64,000 nt of DNA from Peltaster fructicola (Eukaryota; Ascomycota; Dothideomycetes): positions 2,543,501 to 2,607,500 of the forward strand of contig CP051140.1 of assembly GCA_001592805.2 (NCBI GenBank). Direction: 5' to 3'. The notes under the pieces were generated by a model. It did no database searches. It was not told the origin of the DNA and worked only from the letters and a program-made list of their open reading frames with translations. Both the position numbers and the translations under genes were made by a program. Positions 1 through 9,181 of the stretch are shown here, piece by piece. The first letter of the stretch is position 1, and each line of letters opens with the position of its first letter.

Positions 1-194
1 AGCGGTGTTGAATGCCTCAGAGGTCTGCAGCTCGTTGTTGTAGCGTTTCAAGACCCATGTGGTCAGTATCATGCCAAAGGCGAAGAGAAATCCTGTTCCG
101 GTCAGAGCATATCTAGGAAGTGTAGTGCTATAGTACCTAGTCCAAGGACAACGCCATAGCCAGTGCCTTGCGAGAGAGGAGCAGAGCCTGCCAT
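1..194 (-). CDS. DUR3: Urea active transporter (DUR3), 5' part
   Basis: Partial gene: only the N-terminus lies in the window and the rest runs off the left edge. Dur3 is a plasma-membrane sodium:solute-symporter-family protein that takes up urea (and polyamines) for nitrogen nutrition. The ATG is at 194. Exon 1 is 194-137, a 44-nt intron lies at 136-93 (GTACTA..CAG, with a CTGAC branch site) and exon 2 continues from 92 to the edge. Splicing gives [15 protein letters not shown] followed by [18 protein letters not shown], a string I recognise as the conserved start of fungal Dur3, where the first membrane helix is followed by the WVLKRYN loop. The gene is transcribed away from the rest of the window. 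Its upstream region carries four GATAAG sites, which fits nitrogen catabolite control. Identity is inferred from about 48 residues, but the match is distinctive. Confidence 0.82.
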
Positions 195-1455
195 GGTTGC
201 TGGTTGAGGCTGCAATGGAAGTGAAACAACGCGAAGAGGAAGAGGTAACCCGTGCACGTATCTGTACTCGCCATGCCTGCGATCTTATCGAAAGATTCTT
301 ATACCAGACCCTTCCCTTTACTCCACGTTGTGCACGCAGCTAGCAGCATGTGCTAGTTGCAACGGCTAGACTCGACGTAGGCCGGGATGCTGATAAGACT
401 TTGCTGTGCATTCACGAGCATTGAGTGGAGCTTCCATGCTGCTGCTGATAAGCAAAGCGGCGATGTCCATGACTAGGATCAGTCACCCTGCCCTTTTTCT
501 AAGCCTTCACTCAGCTAGTCGCGGCATTTCCACGTGGGAGAAGATCCTTGTGGCTGGTCCACCAAGACAAGCTCCGATCAAGCACAGATATGGTGAAATG
601 AAAGGTCTTGTATCCTACCTCTGTCGTGTGAGGTTATGATAAGGATTTTGGGCATTCCCGAGCTCGCCCGCAATGTGGCTTGATTCTGCTGGCTCGGACT
701 CCATTTCATGACACACAATCTTGCATCTCATCAATAAAAAGTGCGTTACCGAGGAAATATGCCTCGGGCATGTCGTTCCGAGCTTTGCAGCTAGGACTTC
801 CTTGCAACAGAGATGGCTGGGTTGTCTTGTCTCCTGCGAGACAACCATTATTGACGTGCCAGTCTCTCCGACACCAGTGCAGTGAGACCCTCGCATTTGT
901 GGGTATGCATGCCACACACGGGACGATTCCTGAAGGATGTTGTACGCTGGTGGGTTGAGCTCTTTGCAAACATGACACAGGAACAGAACGCTTGTGCCAT
1001 GCTACAGCAACCTCCGAGATGGTTATGCTCCAGTCCCGTATGATCTGGCCAGGGACTATCAGATGGCAGAAGCAAGGTGTCCAGCAAATGCAGCTCTGTC
1101 AGTATCCTCGACTGGATACTGAAGCTATAGATGTTCGAGGAGCCCAGCACAAAGGGTGACATAGGAAATCTCCGCATCTTCAATGCTGCATACTCTTGTG
1201 CTGGTGAACAGTCTTCGAGACGTCGCCGTGATTTGAGTGAGATCTGAGATGGTCAATATCTTAAGTTATACCGGTATGCTGGCTGGAACTCTGCCTCTGA
1301 CCGCAGACCTGTTGTGGGGCATGCCTGGCGTCTATGCGCTGCGTCTATGAGATCTGCGCTAGCTTAACCGCGTTGCTCAATTGAGATATATTGTACAGAC
1401 CATCAACACCAAACTTTCTGACAAGCAGAGATGCTGCCGCAACACAGTAACCACC
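195..1455. other. Intergenic region, divergent promoter
   Basis: This 1.26-kb region separates the divergent DUR3 and coilin-like genes. Short open frames here (up to about 110 codons) overlap one another on both strands, show no recognisable motif and look like chance frames. Apart from the GATA sites I see nothing else. Confidence 0.6.
284..643. promoter_or_regulatory. Cluster of four HGATAR (GATA-factor) sites upstream of DUR3
   Basis: CGATAAG reads on the minus strand at 284-290, and TGATAAG on the plus strand at 391-397, 446-452 and 637-643. All match HGATAR, the binding site of AreA/NIT2-type nitrogen regulators. They lie about 90-450 bp upstream of the DUR3 start codon. Binding is inferred from the motif and the known nitrogen control of urea transporters. 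Confidence 0.55.
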
Positions 1456-3594
1456 ATGCGACTCTATCTGTGTATCGACAGAAGCGGTCTCGCACCGGTC
1501 AAGACTGTTTGGCCACTGTCACAACAGCGACACATCTGCTCTGTAGCAGAGCTGCTACAGGATGTCAACAAGACCTTCCCACTCGAAACACCCGATCGCA
1601 CATTGCTGGAGTATGTGGTAACACTCGGAGGCTACGAATGTATGCGTCATCATGAAGTTACGAGCATCTGCAAGGAGGACGATGAGCTCGTTATCCGACC
1701 ACTAAATCGAGTCGAGCTCGATGCACGCTTCGATAGCCGGCGCTGGCTGTACGATGCACATGATCAGCTCGTGGTCGACGGCATTCCGCTCGTCGAATCG
1801 GCGGGCTCGCACCCTCACTGTTCCCACGTCCCTATGCCGCCCAACAAACGTAGGAGGTTGAACGGATCAGAGAGTTCGCAGTACGAGCTGATCAACAGAT
1901 CTGAAGAGCAGGATGATGCCGAGTTGTCCAGTGGTGAAGCACACAGCCGCCCAGCGCAACGTATACAGGCATCGCTGGCTTGTGCAGGACATATTAAAGA
2001 GGCGGACCATAATGCTCTCCGTAGTGGGCCAAGCAGCGAAACGAGTAGTGACTCGAGCAGTGGCGTGTCAAGCGATTCGGAGGACGACAGTGAGGAGAGC
2101 AGTTCTGACTCATCTGTTGGGAGATCATCCGTGAATGACGGCGAGGCACATGAAGCAACAATTGGTTTTCACGCACCGACTGCTGCGCAACCGCACATTG
2201 GCCAAGACACAGCAGAAGGTCACAGCCAAACGGAACCCAGTTCTATCTCTACCTCCAAGGTGACGACAGCCAACGGCATTCCCTTTCAAGGGTTGCAGCG
2301 CACTCGTTCACGAAATATACGACGTCGCGAGAAGAGGCGCCTTGAGTACTTACAGGCACAAGGAGCACTAGGACCACAAGCAACATTCACAGATTTGCAC
2401 AGATACGATCAGGCAAGGCTCGGTGCCGAGGTAACGGACTTGCAAGAAGTTACCAGGAAGCGCGATAACGACCCAAAGCAGCAGGGCACAACAGATATCA
2501 TGGCTCGCAAACAGAGACTGCTTAATGCCATCGCCTCTGGCGGCGTGGACGTCGATCAGAGCTTTGATATCGTGCCAGACGATCTGGAGGATGACAATGA
2601 TGATGGACCTCCGGAGCAGCTATCGAGTAAGCCTGATCACACCGATCAGCCTACTGAGCAACTAGAAGCAGCTGTACCGGCTAACAGCATTGCAGCGGTG
2701 ACCAATACTGCTACTATGATGGTACCACCATCTGTCGAGCGCCGTCGTGCCAGACTTGATGTCGGAGGCTCTGCAAGACTGCTCTTTGGCTCGCTCGGTG
2801 TAAGGGCTCCCAGGACCGATGCTGACAAGGTCAAGACTCGTGAGAAGCTGGCCGCTAGGGGAACTCCCAGTGTAGCTGCCAACAGCAAGCCCGCTGCTTC
2901 TGTACAAACTGATCCAGTGCTGACAGCTGCAGAATACGAGGACTGGCAGAGCAGGATCAACCTTTCTGCTGTCGAGTGCTCAGACAAAGACATTTCTCTC
3001 TCAGCACCTCCGTTTCCTTTCAAGCAACGCTGGGACGTGCAGTATCGCAAACCAAACAAACGGAGGCGCGACGCCCATCAAGCCGTACAGCACGTAGAAA
3101 GCTACGACAAGTACAATGCTTCTGGCAATGATGTGCTCAACTACGACGATGTTGATGTAGACGAAGAGTACGATGAAGAGCATTGGGCAGAAGGCGCTCT
3201 TCTTAACGGAGATGATGGGTCATATGTCGATGAGGACGAACAGGAAGATACCTTCCCACCATTACCAGAGCAGATTGAATCGCTGCCATTGTTGATCGAA
3301 GGCAACGCTGCTGCTGGTGACTACGTTGTTCACACGGAGCTCGTGTGTTCAGCAGCGACACAATGGCAGCCTAGATGGATCCCTCGAACCATACAACTCA
3401 TCGAACAGACTGCGCGAGGATGGGAAGTCAAGCTTGCATCGAGGGACTTGCCACAGCGGAGGTACGACGAGGACGGCAATCGAGTCTATGACAAATTCGA
3501 CATGCAAGATAGTGGTGACGAGGACGAGATCGAAACTGTACGCGAAGTGATCTGGAATGAGCTCACTGCGCCTCGTCTACTTCTACGTACATAG
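1456..3594 (+). CDS. Coilin-like nuclear protein (fungal DUF7357-type N-terminus)
   Basis: An intronless 712-residue protein. The frame is open back to about 1381, but the first ATG is at 1456 in an ACCACCATG context. The first ~105 residues (start MRLYLCIDRSGL, then LLQDVN, TLLEYVVTLGGYE and EDDELVIRPL) look like the ubiquitin-like N-terminal fold of coilin-related fungal proteins annotated as DUF7357. A basic NKRRRL signal lies near residue 130, Ser/Asp/Glu-rich linkers near 200-240, an Arg-rich RRREKRR segment near 290, and an acidic region near 590. The last ~95 residues (from DYVVHTELV to ELTAPRLLL) resemble the coilin Tudor-like C-terminus. Coilin organises Cajal bodies and snRNP maturation. 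That role here is inferred from architecture only, because fungal members are poorly studied. Confidence 0.6.
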   Translation: MRLYLCIDRSGLAPVKTVWPLSQQRHICSVAELLQDVNKTFPLETPDRTLLEYVVTLGGYECMRHHEVTSICKEDDELVIRPLNRVELDARFDSRRWLYDAHDQLVVDGIPLVESAGSHPHCSHVPMPPNKRRRLNGSESSQYELINRSEEQDDAELSSGEAHSRPAQRIQASLACAGHIKEADHNALRSGPSSETSSDSSSGVSSDSEDDSEESSSDSSVGRSSVNDGEAHEATIGFHAPTAAQPHIGQDTAEGHSQTEPSSISTSKVTTANGIPFQGLQRTRSRNIRRREKRRLEYLQAQGALGPQATFTDLHRYDQARLGAEVTDLQEVTRKRDNDPKQQGTTDIMARKQRLLNAIASGGVDVDQSFDIVPDDLEDDNDDGPPEQLSSKPDHTDQPTEQLEAAVPANSIAAVTNTATMMVPPSVERRRARLDVGGSARLLFGSLGVRAPRTDADKVKTREKLAARGTPSVAANSKPAASVQTDPVLTAAEYEDWQSRINLSAVECSDKDISLSAPPFPFKQRWDVQYRKPNKRRRDAHQAVQHVESYDKYNASGNDVLNYDDVDVDEEYDEEHWAEGALLNGDDGSYVDEDEQEDTFPPLPEQIESLPLLIEGNAAAGDYVVHTELVCSAATQWQPRWIPRTIQLIEQTARGWEVKLASRDLPQRRYDEDGNRVYDKFDMQDSGDEDEIETVREVIWNELTAPRLLLRT

Positions 3595-3849
3595 GCTATA
3601 CACTCATGTAGTCAGAGTTAAGATGACCCTGACTCGAATGTGAATACTGCTGGTCACCGATGCGATTGATGTAGGTGTCGATGGCCGCTCTACAGATCTG
3701 AGAATGATATCGTGATCTCCAACCTCTCGAGCTATATTGAACCACATATCAGTGAGAAATGCTTTTATCGTGAACGCGAAGTCATCGTTACAAGCACCCG
3801 TCGTTGGTGTCGGGTCTTTGCTGTACATCCTGCTACCACCGATATCTCA

Positions 3850-5478
3850 TCAACCTTGGGTTACATAGCGGCGCAAGCCTATATGTACTTTATACAAGCA
3901 TGCTGAGGGCTCATAAATGGTAGTGTGCATGTGCCATCCATCTGGCACAAAATCCAGGGCCCAGGAAGAAGGTTTGAAAGAGCAGTTCGTAAGCTTGATC
4001 TGGCGCAGCTGCTTGAAGTCCTCTCGTGCTGCCATCAGTAAACATACTCGATCGTCCATCGTATGATCGTCGTACCAATATCCGTCTTCAGCATAGAGAC
4101 TCAGTACACGGAGTGATCTTGGCAGTAAGTGTATGAGGTAGTCTGACGGGCGTGTTAGGCCAGAAATGCGGAAGGGCCGGCCCAACAATGCTGAGAAGGG
4201 CAGCTCTAATCCTTCAAGAGATTCTAGCTTGCTGAATTGGCTTGCGTTGAAAGGTCGACCACGGCCATTTTCTGAGCCCCATCCACGCAGACGCAGTGAT
4301 TTGAGGCTCTTGCTAGCAGTGCTTCGTAGCTGCTCCCCGAACTTACCGAAGTCGGGGTCGCATATTTCGTACCTACAAGCAGTGATGTCAAGGATGACCA
4401 GACTGGGGAAGAGCTGCAGCAGGTATGCTAGACTACCATGTGCTGTGCTGCATTCAGTCAATGTCAAGACTTGAAGCCGAGGGCATGTGATGTCCTGGAA
4501 CTGCGGCTTCCGAGTCAGACGCAAGAAGTGCTCCTCAGATGGACATTCAAACAGATTTACTGGGCTAGATATGAACGGTCCATGAATTCCGAAACTTACG
4601 CCACAGAAGTGCGTAAGTGCGGGAGTGAGGCATAGTTCTGCAACTGTGTCCGTAGTACTCGGTGGGTCGCGCGTCCAGGTCTGCACCACATCGTGCACCA
4701 TCTGCAATTTCCTGAGGTGACGAAACGGCACATACCGCTCGTCGGACGAAGGGCGGTGCAAGAGCATGACTGCGCACTGATGGATGAGTTCTGTTAGCAG
4801 CTCTGTCCATGGAGGACGCTCATCTCCCACGTACGGGAAGCGACGTACTTCCGTAGTTGGCAGAAACATCAGAGTCTGCAACAATGGACATGAAGCAACC
4901 AGTGTAGTGATGACAACGTCAGCGCAATTGGGAAGTCGCAAGTATAGGTCAGCGTTGGCGTCGTGTAGCTTCTTGCGAAGTAGTCTACTGATCTCGAGCT
5001 TCTCGGAGACAGCATGGATGACGCTACGAAGTAGGTCACTCTTGGTGTCCTTGTTTTCGTGTTGTAACGGAGTTCCGATGTACAAGTGCACTGAGCGAAC
5101 CAGTTCAGCGAGGGATGGATACTCACCCGTTGAGCACAGCAGGAGGACAAGACGGTCCCAATCATTAACTCGAATGTGGATGTTGGTCCAGAGAGCAGGC
5201 TTAGCCAAGAGCTCCAGCTGACGATTGACTCGACAGAGCGCTGCAAGGGCGCGAGTGTTGGCGACAGCAGATTTATGATCACGTGTACCATGAACCTGCA
5301 GCTGGTCTACAATCTGCAGCCAGACTTCATCTGGAGCATATAGCGACTTCCGACTTGTAGCTAGGGCAGTCGCAGTGCTGTCTTCCGATCGGGAGGGCGA
5401 CAATGCTCGAGATATGGCCAGCGAGCTGAGTGCTTGATGACAACCTGCAGGCTTGAGTTGTGCGCGACTCGGTTCCAT
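3850..5478 (-). CDS. F-box domain protein
   Basis: A 542-residue intronless protein with its ATG at 5478. A degenerate F-box begins near residue 48 (PDEVWLQIVDQL) and runs through ALCRVNRQLELLAKPALW, the usual helix pattern of fungal F-boxes with the closing 'L(A)xPALW' segment. The rest contains repeated leucine-rich stretches such as LQVLTLTECS, LVILDITACRYE and LKSLRLRGWG, which resemble irregular leucine-rich repeats. It would act as a substrate adaptor in an SCF ubiquitin ligase, with the LRR-like part binding the target. The substrate cannot be read from sequence. A TATAAA box lies 113 bp upstream. Confidence 0.7.
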   Translation of the reverse strand: MEPSRAQLKPAGCHQALSSLAISRALSPSRSEDSTATALATSRKSLYAPDEVWLQIVDQLQVHGTRDHKSAVANTRALAALCRVNRQLELLAKPALWTNIHIRVNDWDRLVLLLCSTGEYPSLAELVRSVHLYIGTPLQHENKDTKSDLLRSVIHAVSEKLEISRLLRKKLHDANADLYLRLPNCADVVITTLVASCPLLQTLMFLPTTEVRRFPYVGDERPPWTELLTELIHQCAVMLLHRPSSDERYVPFRHLRKLQMVHDVVQTWTRDPPSTTDTVAELCLTPALTHFCGVSFGIHGPFISSPVNLFECPSEEHFLRLTRKPQFQDITCPRLQVLTLTECSTAHGSLAYLLQLFPSLVILDITACRYEICDPDFGKFGEQLRSTASKSLKSLRLRGWGSENGRGRPFNASQFSKLESLEGLELPFSALLGRPFRISGLTRPSDYLIHLLPRSLRVLSLYAEDGYWYDDHTMDDRVCLLMAAREDFKQLRQIKLTNCSFKPSSWALDFVPDGWHMHTTIYEPSACLYKVHIGLRRYVTQG

Positions 5479-6430
5479 GGCTGTCCCTATCTATGGTCGT
5501 GAAAGAAAGATGATAGATAGTGCTGCCAGTATGTCTGTGTAGATGGAGGAGAGTGCAGGGAGACTCGAGCAAGACAGCGGCTGAAAGCTGTTTATACTCC
5601 GTAGGGTCAGTAAGGAAAGTGACTGGGCAAGAAGTGGTCATCCTCACGAGCTTTTACTCTGTCTCTTGACTGCCTCAGGCGATGCTTGTCTGCTCATGGT
5701 CCATGCTTGAGCTATCGCTGGTCCGAAAGTACGCACGAGGATGCAGTCAATTGCCTGCCAGAAGGTACTAGCTATTCAGCGACGCTACCATGTAGGTTTC
5801 TTCCTCGCATCAACGAAATGGCGAGTGCTCAATAATGTTGATCAGACAAGACACATTGTTGGATTAGTTCTTACTAATGATACTCCAGGACTGCCCTTGG
5901 TAGCATCAGGCCGTCTCACGAGACTGGACACAGCTTGTCTTGCTGTAGCCACCGGACTCGAAAGGATAAATGGCTTTGTCTTGTCAGTCATGTTGGCTCA
6001 CCTCGTGCTTATTCCAGCGGTCAAGCCATAGCTGTGTGCTAAGGTAGCAACTCCGAGCGACGATGAAGCTCAGCATCAGATCAGTGCCGCCTAGTATGGT
6101 CGCACCAATGCCCTTCGGGAGTGCGTGAGTGACGGGCATGGCAGTGGAGCAAAGAGAACGTGAAGGATGTAGTTATGAGTAAGGTTGAGACAAGAATAAC
6201 AAGGCGGGCCGAAAGATCACGATGGACGCGCACTGACGTCGTTTCGGAAGAGCATACATGTAGCTCACCACTACCCTCCTACTCTTCCTCGTCTATACAC
6301 TACAGCACAAGGTAACACAGCATATCGGTAGCCGCTCATTTCGGAACCTTTCACGTCCGTCGCTCAACCGAGTACAGCCTCATGTGATCACACCCACCAT
6401 AACAGGACCTGGTCTTCTGCGCCGTTCGAA
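5479..6430. other. Divergent promoter region, F-box gene / PAH1
   Basis: This 0.95-kb region between two divergent genes has no recognisable gene. A 96-codon frame at 5741-6031 has no domain features. The stretch just before the PAH1 ATG (about 6270-6430) is C/T- and CA-rich, like a fungal 5' leader. Confidence 0.55.
5591..5596 (-). promoter_or_regulatory. TATA box upstream of the F-box gene
   Basis: TATAAA on the minus strand (GAGTATAAACAG) lies 113-118 bp upstream of the F-box gene ATG at 5478, a plausible distance for a fungal core promoter. Confidence 0.45.
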
Positions 6431-8869
6431 ATGCAGTACGTCCGCAGCATCTCAGGCAGCGTAAGCACTGCTTGGAACAGCATCAATCCTGCAACACTGA
6501 GTGGCGCTATCGACGTGATAGTCGTTGAGCAAGAAGATGGCTCTTTGGCATGTTCTCCCTTCCACATTCGATTTGGCAAGTTTAGTCTTCTTCGTCCCAG
6601 TGACAAGAAGGTTGAGTTCGCTGTGAATGGGAAGAAACAAGAGTATCCCATGAAGCTAGGCGAAGGCGGAGAAGCGTTTTTCGTCTTTGAGACACAAGAA
6701 AGCGTCCCAGAAGCGTTGCAGACCAGTCCTTTAGTCAGTCCAGCCACCTCACCCGACCTAAAACCTGATGGGACGCGAGCGCCGCCATTACAAGAGCCTG
6801 ACCCGTTCAGCCTAGGAGGAGATACCGACCTCAGCTATGGCTCCGGAAGGAGCAGACCGCACACGAGAAGCACGACGGTGGGCATGCCCATCATGTTAAG
6901 CAAAGCAAAAAGCGAGAGTGGTGCGTTGGATACACCTGATACTTCCATGGTTCATCGAAGAGGCTCGGTAGGGATGATCGGTCCCGCAGATCTACATGGG
7001 ATGCCAAAACTAGAACGTACTGCCACAGATAGTGACATACCTGCTGCCAAAGCGGCATTGGATCAATCACACTTACTACCTCTGGATCCGCCATCACCAG
7101 CGAGCTCAAAGTCACACGAGCGCCCATCCAGTCCGCCGCCTGGTACGAAAGAAGAAGCAGTCACAAGAGCTATCAACTTGTCAAAGAAACTGTGGACATC
7201 GAATATACCAACACAAGTCACAGATTCTGGCGATCTTATGCTGGACATGACTGGGTACAAGAGTGATACTAGCGAGGCACTACAGGCAGAAGGGATAGCT
7301 AGGAAGTTGCTGTCCGAGGAGTTTGATGGACCGCACAACATTGGCGGACTGATCGGTGCTGATGAACATGGAAACCTGTGGATTTACAGTAGTGAAGAGG
7401 CGAAGGCAGCAGCAAGTCGAAAGGCAACAGCACATCCACTCGGCGCCTTGCAACAGAGTGGATTCGCTTCAACAGACGCTATATCAGATCCTGGCTATCA
7501 TAGTGATGACAACCGCAGCGAAACAAGCGATCTTAACCTCATGGCCAAGCACATCCGACACGACAGTGACAGTGCTGTTGGTTTGACCACACAGCCCTCA
7601 TCTCCAACAACTATAGCAGCTACTGGCGACCCGAACAGAAATTATGCAAAGACGCTGCGGTTGACTTCAGATCAACTAAAGGCAATGGACCTCATGCCTG
7701 GTGGCAATACGATGGCATTCACTGTGAACCGAGCAACATGCGCTGCCACACTGTGGTATTGGAAGCACGATGTGCCGATTGTCATTTCAGATATCGATGG
7801 CACGATCACAAAGTCTGACGTGTTAGGACACGTCCTAAACAGTATCGGTCGAGATTGGACACACCTGGGAGTAGCTAAGCTCTACACTGAGATCGCTGCG
7901 AATGGCTACAACTTCCTGTACCTCACAAGTCGAAGTGTGGGTCAAGCAGACACAACGAGGACCTATCTGGACGGTGTCGTGCAAGATGGATTCAAGCTAC
8001 CTCGAGGCCCTGTCATCTTGAGCCCAGACAGGACAATCGCGGCCTTACGACGAGAGATATACCTTCGCAAACCCGAAATATTCAAGATGGCTTGTCTACG
8101 GGACATCATGGCGCTCTTCGCAGGACATGGCGGCGTCGATGATACTCACGCTTCGGTCGAGGCAGGCTTGCACACTAGTCCGGCAGTAATGGAACAACTC
8201 AACGTCGGGAAGGGCAAAGGCGGCAGTCCATTCTATGCCGGCTTTGGAAATCGACTCACAGACGCACTCAGCTACAGGAGTGTCAACATTCCCTCGACGA
8301 GGATCTTCACAATCAACTCGAACTCAGAAGTCAGTCTCGACCTGTTAAGCCTGAACAAGTACAAGACCGGCTACTCGAGTATGCGAGAGATTGTTGACCA
8401 CTACTTTCCCCCTGTAGGACTGCGATTGCTGAAAGGAGGCGGCGAAGATTTCACAGACTTCAACTACTGGCGAAGTAAGCCGCTCGACATCGTCGATTTC
8501 ACAGATAGTGAGGATGACGACGACGACGACAATCACGCACTCTTCAGCAGCAGGAATAATGCACGATCGCCCGACCCTAACAGAGGTGCTGTATTCAGCG
8601 AGGACGAGGGAGATGACATGGTCGACTCTTACCTGTCTGAGCAACGTCGTTCGATCAATGGCATCATTGATGGAGGCGACAGTGAGCTAGACGACGAAGA
8701 CTCGATTGTGGAGGACGATGAGGATGAAGATGTAGAACAAGATGAGTTTGAGCTCGAAGTGAACCGTTCACAGACGCCGGAAGATGTGGTACAGAAGAGG
8801 CTGGACGAGCTTCTTGGCTCAACGCCTCGAAACTATGGTGGAGGATTGACAGGCAATTGGGGCGATTGA
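6431..8869 (+). CDS. PAH1: Phosphatidate phosphatase, lipin/PAH1 family
   Basis: A complete 812-residue Mg2+-dependent phosphatidate phosphatase that makes diacylglycerol from phosphatidate at the ER/nuclear membrane and lipid droplets. Two conserved blocks are present. The N-LIP domain is at residues 1 to ~95 (MQYVRSISGSVSTAWNSINP, with FHIRFGK). The C-LIP HAD catalytic domain spans roughly residues 410-655 and carries the DxDxT motif as DIDGT at residues 454-458, followed by LTSRS and PVILSP. The middle is Ser/Pro-rich and likely phosphorylated. The tail is very acidic, with a run of Asp near residue 697, and ends near a Trp (NWGD), like the Trp-containing tail needed by yeast Pah1. Length is close to yeast Pah1 (862). 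No introns are needed. DGK1, which reverses this reaction, lies about 30 kb downstream. Confidence 0.95.
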   Translation: MQYVRSISGSVSTAWNSINPATLSGAIDVIVVEQEDGSLACSPFHIRFGKFSLLRPSDKKVEFAVNGKKQEYPMKLGEGGEAFFVFETQESVPEALQTSPLVSPATSPDLKPDGTRAPPLQEPDPFSLGGDTDLSYGSGRSRPHTRSTTVGMPIMLSKAKSESGALDTPDTSMVHRRGSVGMIGPADLHGMPKLERTATDSDIPAAKAALDQSHLLPLDPPSPASSKSHERPSSPPPGTKEEAVTRAINLSKKLWTSNIPTQVTDSGDLMLDMTGYKSDTSEALQAEGIARKLLSEEFDGPHNIGGLIGADEHGNLWIYSSEEAKAAASRKATAHPLGALQQSGFASTDAISDPGYHSDDNRSETSDLNLMAKHIRHDSDSAVGLTTQPSSPTTIAATGDPNRNYAKTLRLTSDQLKAMDLMPGGNTMAFTVNRATCAATLWYWKHDVPIVISDIDGTITKSDVLGHVLNSIGRDWTHLGVAKLYTEIAANGYNFLYLTSRSVGQADTTRTYLDGVVQDGFKLPRGPVILSPDRTIAALRREIYLRKPEIFKMACLRDIMALFAGHGGVDDTHASVEAGLHTSPAVMEQLNVGKGKGGSPFYAGFGNRLTDALSYRSVNIPSTRIFTINSNSEVSLDLLSLNKYKTGYSSMREIVDHYFPPVGLRLLKGGGEDFTDFNYWRSKPLDIVDFTDSEDDDDDDNHALFSSRNNARSPDPNRGAVFSEDEGDDMVDSYLSEQRRSINGIIDGGDSELDDEDSIVEDDEDEDVEQDEFELEVNRSQTPEDVVQKRLDELLGSTPRNYGGGLTGNWGD

Positions 8870-9181
8870 GCCGCTTCATTGTTATCGCCGTGTGAAGCTG
8901 TCATCTGTCACTCTAGTGCAGAGTTCAGATAGGAAGTCGGTCTGTATGATTAGGGAATGACGAACTCTTGTGCATGTTTGTCTTACTGAACAATGAGGTC
9001 CGGTAGACATTGGCGTAGACATCTCAGGCGAGGTAGCACAGCTCGGCACGTCACATGCAAAGCTTCCGTCCCAGGATACCTGATCCCTCATCATCACCAT
9101 TCACTCGAGACAGCACAAACACAGACCCTCTACAACAGCATGATACCCTCAAAACAGATGTAGTCCGACTCTTATATCGCC
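8870..9181. other. Intergenic, PAH1 / ABCD transporter
   Basis: 312 bp between tandem genes. The last ~90 bp before the transporter ATG is rich in CA and CT, consistent with a 5' leader. Nothing else is seen. Confidence 0.5.

Noticed and set aside
615-1183. Overlapping 90-111 codon frames upstream of the coilin-like gene
   Set aside because: They overlap on both strands and in several frames, have no motif or splice logic, and lie in a promoter region.
5741-6031. 96-codon plus-strand frame with an ATG
   Set aside because: No domain, signal or conservation feature; it sits in the divergent promoter of the F-box and PAH1 genes.
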